Made by a program: the position numbers and the translations under genes. DNA of 64,000 nucleotides from Pirellulimonas nuda (GTDB lineage: Bacteria; Planctomycetota; Planctomycetia; Pirellulales; Lacipirellulaceae): positions 1,736,001-1,800,000 of the forward strand of contig NZ_CP036291.1 in assembly GCF_007750855.1 (NCBI RefSeq), written 5' to 3'. The notes below the pieces were generated by a model. The model saw only the letters and a program-made list of their open reading frames with translations, was not told the origin of the DNA and made no database searches. This document shows, one piece after another, positions 44,590 through 53,856 of this stretch (position 1 is the stretch's first letter; each line of letters begins with the position of its first letter).

Positions 44590-45708
44590 TTAGGCCGCGG
44601 CACGCTGACGCGGGCGCAAGTTGTGTTTGACCCCGATCATCTCTCGGTAGATGCGCAGGTAGTCCCCGGCGGCCCGCTTCCAGCAGAAGCGATCGGCCCG
44701 GGCGCGCACCCGAGCTTCGAAACCGGGCTTCGACGCGGCTGCCAGACCGTCTCGAACGACTTGGGCCATCGCCCGCGGCGAGAACTGATCCCAATAGAAC
44801 GCGACCTCGCCGCCTACTTCCGGGAGCGACGTCCGGGTCGAGAGGAACACCGGCTTGCCGGCGCTCATCGCCTCGATCGGCGGCAGGCCGAAACCTTCGG
44901 TGAGCGACGGGAACACGAATCCGGTGCAGTTGCGGTAGTACCACTGCCGCTCTCCCTCGGAGATAGCCCCAGGGGTTTGCACGCGGTCTCCGACGCCCAA
45001 TCGATCGGCCAACCGCCGCACGTAGCCCCCGTACTCGGTGTCGTTGATGCCGGCCAGAACCAAAGAAAACTCGGGGAGCCGCCGGATCAGCGGGACCAGC
45101 GTGTGGAAGTTCTTCTTGTCGGAGAAGTTCCCGATCGAGAACAGGAACGGCCCGGCGGGGGGCATGGCCGGCTGGTCGCCCGGGTCGGCGCCGATGGTTG
45201 CGGCCCCGTTGTAGACCACCTCAATCGGCTTTCCACCCAGGTCAAGGTGCTGCCGCACCTCGTCGGCCACAAAACGAGAGATCGTCGTTAGGCGGGTTGC
45301 ACGGTCGACCCGGCGTTGCATCGCGCGTAGCCGGCGTCCCGTGGAGTGTTTGCTCTTCTCGCGCAAGAAGTTGAGGTCGTGGATCGTAAGCAGCACAGGC
45401 GTCCGCGGGTTCCAGGGCCCGTACCGGGAGCACTGGTTGGTGACGTGCCACAAGTCGTACCGTGGACCCGGCACGATCGGCGCCAGCCAGGGCCCGACGT
45501 GCTGATGGTAGTCGCTCTTCTGCCACCGCCGGACCGGCATCGTGCTGGCGCCGGCGACCAGCCCCTCGCAACCGGGGGGGGTAAGAAAAATCAGTTCATC
45601 CTGGTCCGCCCGCTGCGCAACGAGCTCGCGGCCGAGTTCCAGGCAGAACTGCCCCAGCCCGCACTCCAGGATGCGTAGTTTTTCGAGATCAACCACAATG
45701 CGTGCCAT
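44590..45708 (-). CDS. GT4-family glycosyltransferase
   Basis: The 372-residue product starts MARIVVDLEKLRILECG. A GT-B fold is indicated by the N-terminal domain, the linker SIGNFSDKKNFHTLVPLI, and the donor-binding motif FPSLTEGFGLPPIEAMSAGK. It first acts in the two-gene glycosylation operon with the heptosyltransferase-like gene. The in-frame start upstream (45837) is rejected as Arg-rich and non-conserved. It is divergent from the gene at 45881 over 172 bases with no obvious promoter. Confidence 0.87.
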   Translation of the reverse strand: MARIVVDLEKLRILECGLGQFCLELGRELVAQRADQDELIFLTPPGCEGLVAGASTMPVRRWQKSDYHQHVGPWLAPIVPGPRYDLWHVTNQCSRYGPWNPRTPVLLTIHDLNFLREKSKHSTGRRLRAMQRRVDRATRLTTISRFVADEVRQHLDLGGKPIEVVYNGAATIGADPGDQPAMPPAGPFLFSIGNFSDKKNFHTLVPLIRRLPEFSLVLAGINDTEYGGYVRRLADRLGVGDRVQTPGAISEGERQWYYRNCTGFVFPSLTEGFGLPPIEAMSAGKPVFLSTRTSLPEVGGEVAFYWDQFSPRAMAQVVRDGLAAASKPGFEARVRARADRFCWKRAAGDYLRIYREMIGVKHNLRPRQRAAA

Positions 45709-45880
45709 AGGACGTGCCTGATACTGGATCGCGGCGAAGCGGGCAAGACGAACGCCGCCGCGATCACAATTTCTCTTGCTCCGTAGGGGTCGGGCCGCTA
45801 GCCTCGCGCCGCGCCGCCGCAAGCGGGTCCGCTCCACTCTCTGTAGAAGTCCTGTCCTTTAGCCCCTGCCGGGTCGGTCG

Positions 45881-46384
45881 ATGTCGATCACGGACCTCCC
45901 ATGGCCCCCCCTAGGCGACCAATGCGCGTCGTCGGGTCGTCCGCTGCGCGCTGGGGAGCCCGTCGTGTCGGTGCTAGTGGATGTCGAAGGAGAGACGGTC
46001 CGCCGTGACTTCAGCAGTGAGGCCTGGGAAGGCCCCCCCGAGGGCGCCCTGGGCTGGTGGCGGTGTGTGGCGGGGGGGCCGGCCGCACCGACGCAACAAC
46101 GCTCGCCAAGCGACGTGCTGCTCGACCTGTTTGATGCATGGTCTCCCGGCGCCGCCGACCAAACGGGCCAGCCCGACGCCCGCTACGTAGCGGCAATGCT
46201 GCTGGTGCGACGACGCGTCTTCCGCGCCGACGACGCCCAGGAAGACCCCGCGGTGCTGACCGTCGAATGCCCGCGACGCAGCGAAACCTACCAGGTCCCT
46301 GTCAACGTGCCCGACGAAACGCGCGCCGGCGAGATCGAAGCCCTGATCGATGCGGCCCTCAACCCCGAGCAGACGCCCGGATGA
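45881..46384 (+). CDS. Hypothetical protein preceding a lipoprotein gene
   Basis: The 167-residue protein has no signal peptide or membrane helix. It has an N-terminal GDQCASSGRPLRAGEPVVSV segment and a later ECPRRSETYQVPVNV segment. The Cys residues could form part of a degraded metal site, but I see no complete zinc motif. Its stop overlaps the ATG of the lipoprotein gene (46381-46384), so the genes are coupled. Family not recognised; similar short proteins before LolA-like lipoproteins may be a planctomycete pair. Confidence 0.65.
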   Translation: MSITDLPWPPLGDQCASSGRPLRAGEPVVSVLVDVEGETVRRDFSSEAWEGPPEGALGWWRCVAGGPAAPTQQRSPSDVLLDLFDAWSPGAADQTGQPDARYVAAMLLVRRRVFRADDAQEDPAVLTVECPRRSETYQVPVNVPDETRAGEIEALIDAALNPEQTPG

Positions 46385-47580
46385 AGAACCCGAACAGACT
46401 CTCGCCAACCCTCATGGCGCTGCTTGCCGCGGCGTTTATCGCGGCGCCCGTGGGTTGCAAGGCCTTTGAGCGTCGCGACGCGCTTGCCGCCCCCGGCCCG
46501 CCGGCGCCCCAAGTGCTTGCTCCGGCCGCCAGCGTCAACGACATCGTTGCCGCGGTGAACGCCAACACGGCCCGGGTGCAGAACCTGATGGCCGGGTCGG
46601 TCTCGCTCACACTCACCGACATGCCCAATCTGCCGCTGCTCAGCGGGACCCTTTCGGCCCAGCGGCCGCGGCGGCTGCGGCTGCGGGCGGGGACGTCGTT
46701 CACGGGTCCGGAGATCGACCTGGGGAGCAACGACGAGTTGTTCTGGGTCTGGATCCGCCAGAATCAGCCACCCGGAGTCTACTTCGCGCGGCACGATCAG
46801 CTTGCCGGCAGCGCCGCACAGCAGTGGCTGCCGATCCCTCCTGAGTGGCTGCTCGACGCGATCGGACTGGTGCAACTCGACCCGGCCGCGGCCTACCAGG
46901 GCCCGCTGCCGCGGCAAGACGGGACGCTCGAGATCACGTCGACAGAAACCGGACCCGCCGGCCCGCTCAAGCGCGTGACGGTTGTCGATCCCACGCGTGG
47001 TTGGGTGGTGGAACAGCACCTGTACGACACGGCGGGCCAGTTGCTCGCGTCGGCCACGGCGCGGAAGTTCCGCTACGACGTCACCGCCCAGGCGTCGCTC
47101 CCCAGCACGGTGTCGATCCGCGTCCCACGCGCCAACCTGGCGTTCACCCTCGACATGGCGAACGTCTCCATCAATCAGCCCGTCAGCGACCCGGCCGCCA
47201 TCTACGGGCTCCCCACGTTCGAAGGGACGCCGCAGATCGACCTGGGAAGGGCAGGGGGGGCGCCGATCGGCGCCGCTCCGCCATCCAGCAATGCTGCGCC
47301 TGTCGGCCAACTGCGGTCTCCGGCGGGCTACACGGTTCCGACGGCCTACACGTCTCCTTTGCCGGCCCCGCAACGAGAACTGATCCCGCTACAGGCCACG
47401 GGTGAGCCCCCCTCGGTGACGCAGGCCCCAGAAACGATGCCTGTGGTCGATCTGGGACGGACCGCGACCGAGCAGACGCAATGGCGGTCGTCGGGCAGCA
47501 TCAACGCCGATATCGAGGCGGACGGCGGCCCGCAAGTAGAACGGCTCCCGCCGGGTGGGGTGGCGTTGCCGCTGCGGTAA
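46381..47580 (+). CDS. Lipoprotein, LolA/LolB-like fold
   Basis: The 399-residue lipoprotein has a signal peptide with lipobox APVGC (Cys near 25). The mature part begins with a helix ASVNDIVAAVNANTARVQNL and then antiparallel strands (SVSLTLTDMPNLPLLSGTLS, RPRRLRLRAGTSF), which look like the LolA/LolB or DUF4292 lipid-binding half-barrel. The C-terminal 130 residues are Pro-rich and probably disordered. It may carry lipid or lipoprotein at the outer membrane. It is translationally coupled to the upstream gene. Confidence 0.72.
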   Translation: MKNPNRLSPTLMALLAAAFIAAPVGCKAFERRDALAAPGPPAPQVLAPAASVNDIVAAVNANTARVQNLMAGSVSLTLTDMPNLPLLSGTLSAQRPRRLRLRAGTSFTGPEIDLGSNDELFWVWIRQNQPPGVYFARHDQLAGSAAQQWLPIPPEWLLDAIGLVQLDPAAAYQGPLPRQDGTLEITSTETGPAGPLKRVTVVDPTRGWVVEQHLYDTAGQLLASATARKFRYDVTAQASLPSTVSIRVPRANLAFTLDMANVSINQPVSDPAAIYGLPTFEGTPQIDLGRAGGAPIGAAPPSSNAAPVGQLRSPAGYTVPTAYTSPLPAPQRELIPLQATGEPPSVTQAPETMPVVDLGRTATEQTQWRSSGSINADIEADGGPQVERLPPGGVALPLR

Positions 47581-47601
47581 CGCGCTCCGCGGGCGGCGAC
47601 C

Positions 47602-48201
47602 TCACCCCGTGGGCTGATTCGCCGTCTGGCGCATCTGCGCCCGGGCGCGGCTCAAGATCGGCCCGACGCTGTTCTCTGGCAGCCCCATCCGGCGGCTGAT
47701 CTCTTGGTAGCTATGGCCATCAAGGTGGTAGAGCCGCACCACTTCTGCATCGGGGCCGGCCAGCGACTCGATCAGCCGATTCACTTCGTCGGCGTTGGCC
47801 ATCCGCTCCTCGACCGTCGGCCCGGCCGCCTGTGCGGCGGCCACAGCGTTCCCACCAGCGGCAGACCGCTGGGGGTCTTGGTCGTGGGCGTTGCGGGGCA
47901 GGTGGGCCACGATCTGTTTCACCACGATGCGTCGGGCCACAACCGTGAGGTAGGTCGCCAGCGAGCTCTGACCGCGGAAATGCCGCAGCACCGCCATGTC
48001 GCGTTCGACCAAGCGGAGGAAGACCTCCGCCACCAGATCGTCACGGTCGGCCGGGGTGAGCCGGACCGAACGGGATCGTGCCGAGTGGTCGACCACGTGG
48101 ATGACCAGCCCGATGAACCGGTCAACGAAGTCCTCCCACGCCCCCGGCTCACGACGGACACATCGTGCTAAGAGCAAGCGGTCTATCTCAGAAAGGGCCA
48201 C
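47602..48201 (-). CDS. ECF RNA polymerase sigma factor
   Basis: The 199-residue sigma factor has region 2 (RCVRREPGAWEDFVDRFIGL, DLVAEVFLRLVERDMAVLR, SSLATYLTVVARRIV) and region 4 HTH (AEVVRLYHLDGHSYQEISRRMGLPENSV), separated by an Ala-rich linker. ECF sigma factors redirect polymerase to specific promoters. No anti-sigma gene is adjacent, unlike many ECF loci. It is convergent with the lipoprotein gene. Confidence 0.9.
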   Translation of the reverse strand: MALSEIDRLLLARCVRREPGAWEDFVDRFIGLVIHVVDHSARSRSVRLTPADRDDLVAEVFLRLVERDMAVLRHFRGQSSLATYLTVVARRIVVKQIVAHLPRNAHDQDPQRSAAGGNAVAAAQAAGPTVEERMANADEVNRLIESLAGPDAEVVRLYHLDGHSYQEISRRMGLPENSVGPILSRARAQMRQTANQPTG

Positions 48202-48566
48202 GGGCGATCACCTTCAGGTGCGGTTCGTTTTAGGCGTGAAACTAGCGGCCTACGCGCCGCGCGTCGGCTGCTCCGCTTCGCTCTTCTCTGGCCCGGGGCG
48301 CGGCGCTGACGCCAACCGCCCTGTACTGATAGTAGGTAGCCGCAGACCGCGAAGCAAGGCAAACGTGGAACCCCGGGGGGCGGTCCAGGCGCCGTTGGGC
48401 GCCGACCGGCACGGCTGACGGGGCGGTTCGGGTTGCGGGGCCCTTTCCGGCCGAATGACGGTTTCCCCTTTCCCCTAACGCCAACCCACTTTATGATTTG
48501 CGGCTTCGCCCCCCGCGCCGGAGCAGGGGGCCGCGGTGTACGCGTCTGCTAGTTCTAGGCGGTTCT
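48202..48566. other. Upstream region of sigma factor and yajC genes
   Basis: This divergent gap contains the upstream regions of the ECF sigma gene and of yajC. The stretch around 48470-48500 (CCCCTAACGCC... TTTATGATTTGCGG) has a mild AT-rich core that could be a promoter. The start of yajC is uncertain within it: the frame is open from the TTG at 48498. No other gene is seen. Confidence 0.5.
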
Positions 48567-48956
48567 TTGAGCGGTTTGTTCCATTGTGCAGCGGCGTTGG
48601 GGGCAATTCTGCCCCTGGCCGAACCGGCGCCCGACGCCGGACCGGCGGGCATCCTCCAGTTCGCGATGCCGGCGGTCACCATCGCCTTGCTCGCCTACTT
48701 TCTGCTGTTTCAACCCCAGCGGATGAAGGATCAACGCCTCCGCCAGCTGGTGGACAATCTGAAAGAAAACGACCATGTCATCACCAGCGGCGGGCTGCAC
48801 GGCGTGGTGACCGCCGTCCAGCGGGAGCAGGGCCGGGTGACGCTGCGTATCGACGAAACGACCGGCGCCAAAGTGCGTGTCGACCTCTGGGCGATCTCAC
48901 GCGTCGCCGACAAGGACTCAGAAAACACGCCCTCGGATTCTAAGACTAAGAAGTAA
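48567..48956 (+). CDS. yajC: Preprotein translocase subunit YajC
   Basis: YajC associates with SecDF-YidC at the Sec translocon. The product has one membrane helix (ILQFAMPAVTIALLAYFLLF), then FQPQRMKDQRLRQL and the conserved ENDHVITSGGLHGVVTAV region, which identify YajC. The Lys-rich tail follows. The start is uncertain: TTG 48567 gives about 129 residues and fits the family; TTG 48498 adds an Arg-rich N-terminus. It is 94 bases before secDF in the usual order. Confidence 0.88.
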   Translation: MSGLFHCAAALGAILPLAEPAPDAGPAGILQFAMPAVTIALLAYFLLFQPQRMKDQRLRQLVDNLKENDHVITSGGLHGVVTAVQREQGRVTLRIDETTGAKVRVDLWAISRVADKDSENTPSDSKTKK

Positions 48957-49050
48957 ACCTTTGCAGGAAAAACGACCGGCGGCCACGACGGCCGCCTCGC
49001 CTCGACGTGCGACGCGCCCCCCGGGCGCGCCGCGGACCGGCAGGTCGGCT

Positions 49051-52000
49051 ATGAGCATGAACCACCCTTTCCGAAAACTTTCTCTAGTCTACTTGGTTGC
49101 CTCGGCGCTCGTCGTCGTGGCCTACTCCGCCTCGCCTCGCGCAGCGCTTGCACAGGACGGACCGGCCGTCTCGGCGCCCGCCGAGCAGAGCGAGCCGGGC
49201 GACCAGCCGGCTGCCGACCCGACTGCCGATGCGCCGGCAGAGGACGCAGAGCAGCCGGCCAAGCCGGAGTCAACGCCTCCGGCCGCTGAGGGCGACTCTG
49301 ACGCCGAGGCCGAGTCCGCCGAAGCCCCGGCTTCCGGCGACGGGCCATCCGGCGCCGGGACCGCCGAAGAAGCGACGGCAGAGAAGGAAAACCCCGAAGC
49401 GGATCCCGCCGCTGCAGGCGCCGCTCCGGCGAGCGGCGAGACCCCGATCTCTTGGCCGATCATTGGCACGGTGCTGGCGGTGGTGCTGCTGCCGATCCCG
49501 ATCGGTTCGTGGATCGCGGGGCGACTCAAGATGCCCGACCACGGCTGGAAGATCGCGCTGGTGCTGGGCGTCATCGCTGCGTGCGTGCTCGCGATTACCT
49601 TCGGAGAGTTCAAGGGCGGCCCCGACCTGAGCGGCGGCATCATCTTGATTTACGAGCTCGAAGAGCCGGACAACATCGCGACCAAAGAAGAACTGGAGTC
49701 TGGCGAAACCGACCGAGCCGACAACAAGAAGGTCGATATCAACCAGTTGATCGACGCCATCAAGCAGCGCGTCGACCCGTCGGGCACCAAGGAAGTCTCG
49801 ATCCGACAGTACGGAACCGCGGTTGAGGTAATCATCCCCAACCAGGACGCGGCCGACCTCGCCTACATCAAGCGACTCATTACAGACCTCGGGAGCCTGG
49901 AGTTCCGCATCCTCGCCGACCCGGCGTGGGACGCCGACACCCGGCTCATCGATCAGGCCAACCTTGCCGGCCCCAGCCAGAAGATCGTGGAGCTGGGGGG
50001 GCAGCCGGCCGGGCGATGGGTGGAGTACGACGTCGCGGAGTTTGGCGCGCCGGGCGAAGCCGATCCCCGCATGGTCGTCCGCAACGCCGGGGGACGCCCC
50101 GAGGCGCTGGTCAAGCTCGACCGCTGGGACGTGACCGGCGAGTACCTGGACAAGGCCCTGGCCGGCTACGACGACGAGGGCCGGCCCGCGGTCGACTTCA
50201 TCTTCGACGACAGCGGCGCCAAGCGGTTCGGGCGTCTCACACGCGAAAACCAGCCCAAGACGGGGGCGTCGCAGCTCCGCCGCCGGCTCGGCGTGCTGCT
50301 GGACAACAAGCTGCGTCAGGCGCCGTCGCTCAACTCGCCGATCGACCGCCGCGGTCAGATCACCGGCATGAACAAAGAAGAGGTCGATGTCACCGTCGGC
50401 ATCCTCAACGCGGGCAGCCTGCCCGCGGCGCTCAATAAGGAGCCGATCAGCGAAGAGGTGATCAGCCCCACACTCGGCAAGACCACGGTCGAGAAAGGGA
50501 GCCAGGCGATCGCTGTCTCCCTCGCCGCGGTTCTGGTCTTCATGCTGTTCTACTACCGCTTCGCCGGCCTGGTGGCCTGCCTTGCGCTGGCGATGAACCT
50601 GCTGATCGTGCTGGGCGTGATGGTGCTCATCAAGGCCGCCTTTACGCTGCCGGGTCTGGCCGGCTTGGTGCTGACGGTCGGCATGAGCGTCGACGCTAAC
50701 GTGCTGATCTTCGAGCGGATCCGCGAAGAGCTCTCCCGCGGCGCTTCGCTGCGGATGGCCATCCGCAACGGGTTCGGCCGTGCGACCACCACAATCGTCG
50801 ACTCCAACCTCACCACGCTGATAACCGGCGCTGTGCTGTACGCCATCGGCACCGACCAGGTGAAGGGCTTCGCCGTGACGCTGGTGATTGGCATCCTGGC
50901 GAGCATGTTCACGGCCATCTTCTGCTCGCGGCTGGTGTTCGACATCGCCGAGCGCCGCCGCTGGATCAAGGACCTCAAGTTCAGCCGTATCATCGGCGAC
51001 ACCAACATCGACTTCCTCGGCAAGTGCTACGCGGCCTCGGTGTTCTCTCTGCTGGTGATCGGCGCCGGGATGACCGCGGTCGTCATGCGGGGCGACGGGC
51101 TGCTCGACATCGACTTCACCGGCGGGGCCAGCGTGACGATGGCGCTCGACGAATCGGCGCCGTCGAACCAACGCGAGGTCACCGAAGCGCTGAAGAAGAC
51201 AGAGCTGGCCGATGCGAACCTGACCGTCGTAGAACGCGGCACCGACGGGACGCGGTTTACCGTGACGACCAGTATCGACGATCCGGACCGGGTCAAGGAG
51301 GTGCTTAGCGACGCGTTCGGCGACCAGCTCAAGACCTACGCCGTGGCGCCGGGTGAGGCCAAGCCCTACGCCGCCGGCGGCGTTGAGGGCGCCGAGATCG
51401 ACGTCAAGTTCAACAACGCCGAAGGCTTTTCCGACGACGACGGCCTTGGCCACGACGCCCTCACCGACCGCGTCCGCACGGCGCTGGCGGCCGAAGGCAT
51501 CAAGGGGCTCGAGCCGGTCGTGACCACGCCGGGCTATACCGAAGGCAGCAGCCAGCGCTTCAAGGTCTGGACCATCCGCCTTGGTGGGGTCGAGCCCGCC
51601 CAGCTCGCGGCCACGGCCGACCGCTTGGCCGACACGATGACCAATGAGCCGATCTTCCCGTTGGCGAACAAGATCGGCGGCAAGGTCGCCGGCGACATGC
51701 GATGGACCGCCCTGGAAGCGATGTTGGTGAGCCTGTTGGGGATCGTTGGGTATATCTGGTTCCGGTTCCAGAACATCGCCTACGGCGTCGCCGCCGTGGT
51801 GGCGCTGGTGCACGACGTGCTAGTCACGCTGGGCGCGCTGGGCCTCTCCTACTACATCGCGACGGGCGTTCCGGCGCTGGCCTCAGCGATCCAGATCGAT
51901 CCGTTCCAAGTGAGCCTGACGATCGTGGCGGCCCTGCTGACGATCATCGGCTACTCGCTGAACGACACGATCGTCATCTTCGACCGCATCCGTGAAGTCA

Positions 52001-52272
52001 AAGGCAAGAGCCCCCGGCTGACCAAGGACATGATCAACCTCAGCGTGAACCAGACGCTCAGCCGGACCTTGCTGACATCGCTCACCACGTTGATCGTGGT
52101 GGTGATCCTGTACTTTGCCGGCGGTTCGGGCATCCACGGTTTCGCGTTCGCCTTGGTAGTCGGCGTGATTGCCGGCACCTACAGCACGGTGTTTATTGCG
52201 GCGCCCCTGCTGCTGACGCTCGCCGGCACCGAGGGGACCGAGCGGAAGCCGGCCGGCGCTTCGGCCGCCTGA
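49051..52272 (+). CDS. secDF: SecD-SecF fusion protein export membrane protein
   Basis: SecDF uses proton flow to pull translocated proteins from the Sec channel. The 1073-residue product has a signal-like N-terminal helix, an Ala/Glu/Pro-rich low-complexity part (about 32-130) that is unusual, a membrane helix, then the SecD half (FKGGPDLSGGIILIYELE, then MSVDANVLIFERIREEL) and the SecF half (DIDFTGGASVTM, NDTIVIFDRIREVKG). Twelve core helices are expected. The native start MSMNHPFRKL at 49051 is preferred over the longer frame. Downstream is an intrinsic terminator at 52303. Confidence 0.94.
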   Translation: MSMNHPFRKLSLVYLVASALVVVAYSASPRAALAQDGPAVSAPAEQSEPGDQPAADPTADAPAEDAEQPAKPESTPPAAEGDSDAEAESAEAPASGDGPSGAGTAEEATAEKENPEADPAAAGAAPASGETPISWPIIGTVLAVVLLPIPIGSWIAGRLKMPDHGWKIALVLGVIAACVLAITFGEFKGGPDLSGGIILIYELEEPDNIATKEELESGETDRADNKKVDINQLIDAIKQRVDPSGTKEVSIRQYGTAVEVIIPNQDAADLAYIKRLITDLGSLEFRILADPAWDADTRLIDQANLAGPSQKIVELGGQPAGRWVEYDVAEFGAPGEADPRMVVRNAGGRPEALVKLDRWDVTGEYLDKALAGYDDEGRPAVDFIFDDSGAKRFGRLTRENQPKTGASQLRRRLGVLLDNKLRQAPSLNSPIDRRGQITGMNKEEVDVTVGILNAGSLPAALNKEPISEEVISPTLGKTTVEKGSQAIAVSLAAVLVFMLFYYRFAGLVACLALAMNLLIVLGVMVLIKAAFTLPGLAGLVLTVGMSVDANVLIFERIREELSRGASLRMAIRNGFGRATTTIVDSNLTTLITGAVLYAIGTDQVKGFAVTLVIGILASMFTAIFCSRLVFDIAERRRWIKDLKFSRIIGDTNIDFLGKCYAASVFSLLVIGAGMTAVVMRGDGLLDIDFTGGASVTMALDESAPSNQREVTEALKKTELADANLTVVERGTDGTRFTVTTSIDDPDRVKEVLSDAFGDQLKTYAVAPGEAKPYAAGGVEGAEIDVKFNNAEGFSDDDGLGHDALTDRVRTALAAEGIKGLEPVVTTPGYTEGSSQRFKVWTIRLGGVEPAQLAATADRLADTMTNEPIFPLANKIGGKVAGDMRWTALEAMLVSLLGIVGYIWFRFQNIAYGVAAVVALVHDVLVTLGALGLSYYIATGVPALASAIQIDPFQVSLTIVAALLTIIGYSLNDTIVIFDRIREVKGKSPRLTKDMINLSVNQTLSRTLLTSLTTLIVVVILYFAGGSGIHGFAFALVVGVIAGTYSTVFIAAPLLLTLAGTEGTERKPAGASAA

Positions 52273-52302
52273 CGCCGGCCGTAGAGGACCTAAGTTCTTC
52301 CC

Positions 52303-52338
52303 AACCGGCGCCCCTTCGCGGGGCGCCGGTTTTTCTTT
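52303..52338 (+). terminator. Intrinsic terminator after secDF
   Basis: A GC-rich inverted repeat AACCGGCGCCCC/GGGGCGCCGGTT with a short TTCGC loop is followed by a T-rich run (TTTTTCTTT), about 30 bases after the secDF stop. It is a classic Rho-independent terminator. Confidence 0.9.
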
Positions 52339-52521
52339 GCCCACTCACGCGGACCGCGTTGCGGTTGGTCGGCCCTGCTGGACGATGCATTAGGTGAAGG
52401 CCCCGAGACCAGCGGCATGCGCCGCCGGTCGCGGAGTGGTTCACGGACGAATCCAAGCAAAGCAGAGCGGCATCGCCCCAACGGATCGGGTTGCGCTGCG
52501 CTCGCACCATGGAGCTCGCAC

Positions 52522-53481
52522 GTGACGCTTGCCGCTAAGAGTCTGTTCGCACTTGTCCTGGTGGTCGCCGGCTTCGTCGGCGCCAAGGCGTTCGGCCCAC
52601 CCAGCCCCGGACCAGAGTTCTGGGACCGCTTCGCGCTCCCCGCGGCGCCGCCGGCCGCTACAGAGCTATCGGCCCCTTCCGCGGACTGGGCCGCCAACGC
52701 CCTTGAGCAGCTCGCCGGGCTCGAAGGACTTCGCGAAGCAAGGCCCGGCGGTCTGGAGCTTGCAGAAGCCCCCGCGCCGCTCGACCCCTGGCAGTTGAGC
52801 TCTTCCAAGTTCAGCGACAACTTTGTCACCCCCGCGGTTGCGACGCTCGATCGTTCACACCTAGAACCGGTCTCGCCGAACCCCGCCCCCGATCGCCAGG
52901 CGCCCCAGGCCGCCCCGACGGCCGAAGCCTGGTACGCCGCGGCGCCCCTGCCCTATATGCCCGACCTGCCGGCGGCCGCGCCGGAGAACGCCTGGGGCGG
53001 CGGCAGCGGCGCGGTTGCGAGCCCCTGGGATCGGCAGCCCCCGCAGCTACTCAACGAGTCGACGGCGCCCCTGGCGTTGAAACAGCACGAGCCGGCTCCG
53101 AACCGGCCGCCGGCGCCGGGGCCCGAGCACCGCGTCGCGTCGCGGCAGCCGTGGAACCAGCCCCCGGGCGCGTCGGGCGACGAGCAAGGCTCCCGCACCC
53201 ATGTGCTTACCGACGGCGACACGCTCCCCAAGCTCGCGGAGCGCTACCTCGGATCGGCCGAACTCTGGCCCGCGTTGTACGAGGCCAACCGATCGGTGCT
53301 GAGCCACCCGGAGCTGCTGCCGATCGGCGTTGAAATCATCGCGCCGTCGTCTGCCCGCGTGGTGCAGGGGTCGGTCGTGGGCGACAGCCTAGAACCCGTG
53401 CGGCAATGGCGTGGCGGCGACGAGGCAGAGCCGCCGCGCGCTCGGCTCCTCGCGCCGACGTCGGCGGACACTGCGTGGTAG
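52522..53481 (+). CDS. LysM-domain protein with N-terminal membrane anchor
   Basis: The 319-residue protein has an N-terminal membrane helix (about residues 5-25), a long Pro/Ala-rich, probably disordered linker, and a LysM-like C-terminal domain (THVLTDGDTLPKLAERYLGS, ANRSVLSHPELLPIGVEIIAP, about 235-285). LysM binds peptidoglycan glycans, so it is likely an envelope protein that reaches the cell wall. GTG 52522 is chosen because the frame upstream is not conserved. The family beyond LysM is not recognised. Confidence 0.8.
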   Translation: MTLAAKSLFALVLVVAGFVGAKAFGPPSPGPEFWDRFALPAAPPAATELSAPSADWAANALEQLAGLEGLREARPGGLELAEAPAPLDPWQLSSSKFSDNFVTPAVATLDRSHLEPVSPNPAPDRQAPQAAPTAEAWYAAAPLPYMPDLPAAAPENAWGGGSGAVASPWDRQPPQLLNESTAPLALKQHEPAPNRPPAPGPEHRVASRQPWNQPPGASGDEQGSRTHVLTDGDTLPKLAERYLGSAELWPALYEANRSVLSHPELLPIGVEIIAPSSARVVQGSVVGDSLEPVRQWRGGDEAEPPRARLLAPTSADTAW

Positions 53482-53718
53482 CGGCGCCGCAGCCTTCGGG
53501 CGCGCGTTAGCCGCGGGCGCTGTCGGCTCGGTCCGTGCGTTCAATGCGTCTCAGGAAATCTGTAACGCAGGACCTCGACGGCTGTGCCGATCGAGACGCG
53601 CGGCTCCCACAAAAGAGCTGCGAAACCGAAGGGAACGCGCGCCGTGCCAGCGCGTCGGTCGGCTAACATCAACTTCATCACGCAGGCGAAACCTTTTCAA
53701 CTCGCAAGGAGTCGTGCT

Positions 53719-53856
53719 ATGAGTCTTGTCCTCGCCCCATTTGCTTCCGTTCTGTTCCCGGTGGCCGTCGGGCTGCTGGGGTGCTCGATGCTGTTGTTCG
53801 CAGCGGCGCTGGCGCTCGCGAGCGACTACCGCTACGGCCGGTCGGTCCACGGGTAG
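53719..53856 (+). CDS. 45-residue membrane protein with consensus SD
   Basis: ATG 53719 is preceded by AAGGAG (53706-53711) with seven bases between, one of few strong SD sites in the window. The 45-residue product has a hydrophobic segment (about 4-35, with a Cys near 22) and a short basic end YRYGRSVHG. A single membrane helix or small hairpin is likely. Its last 25 bases overlap the convergent hydrolase-like gene. I do not recognise a family. Confidence 0.6.
   Translation: MSLVLAPFASVLFPVAVGLLGCSMLLFAAALALASDYRYGRSVHG

Noticed and set aside
49270-51813. 847-codon minus-strand frame opposite secDF
   Set aside because: Antisense shadow, His/Gln/Arg-rich and without motifs; SecDF on the plus strand is certain.
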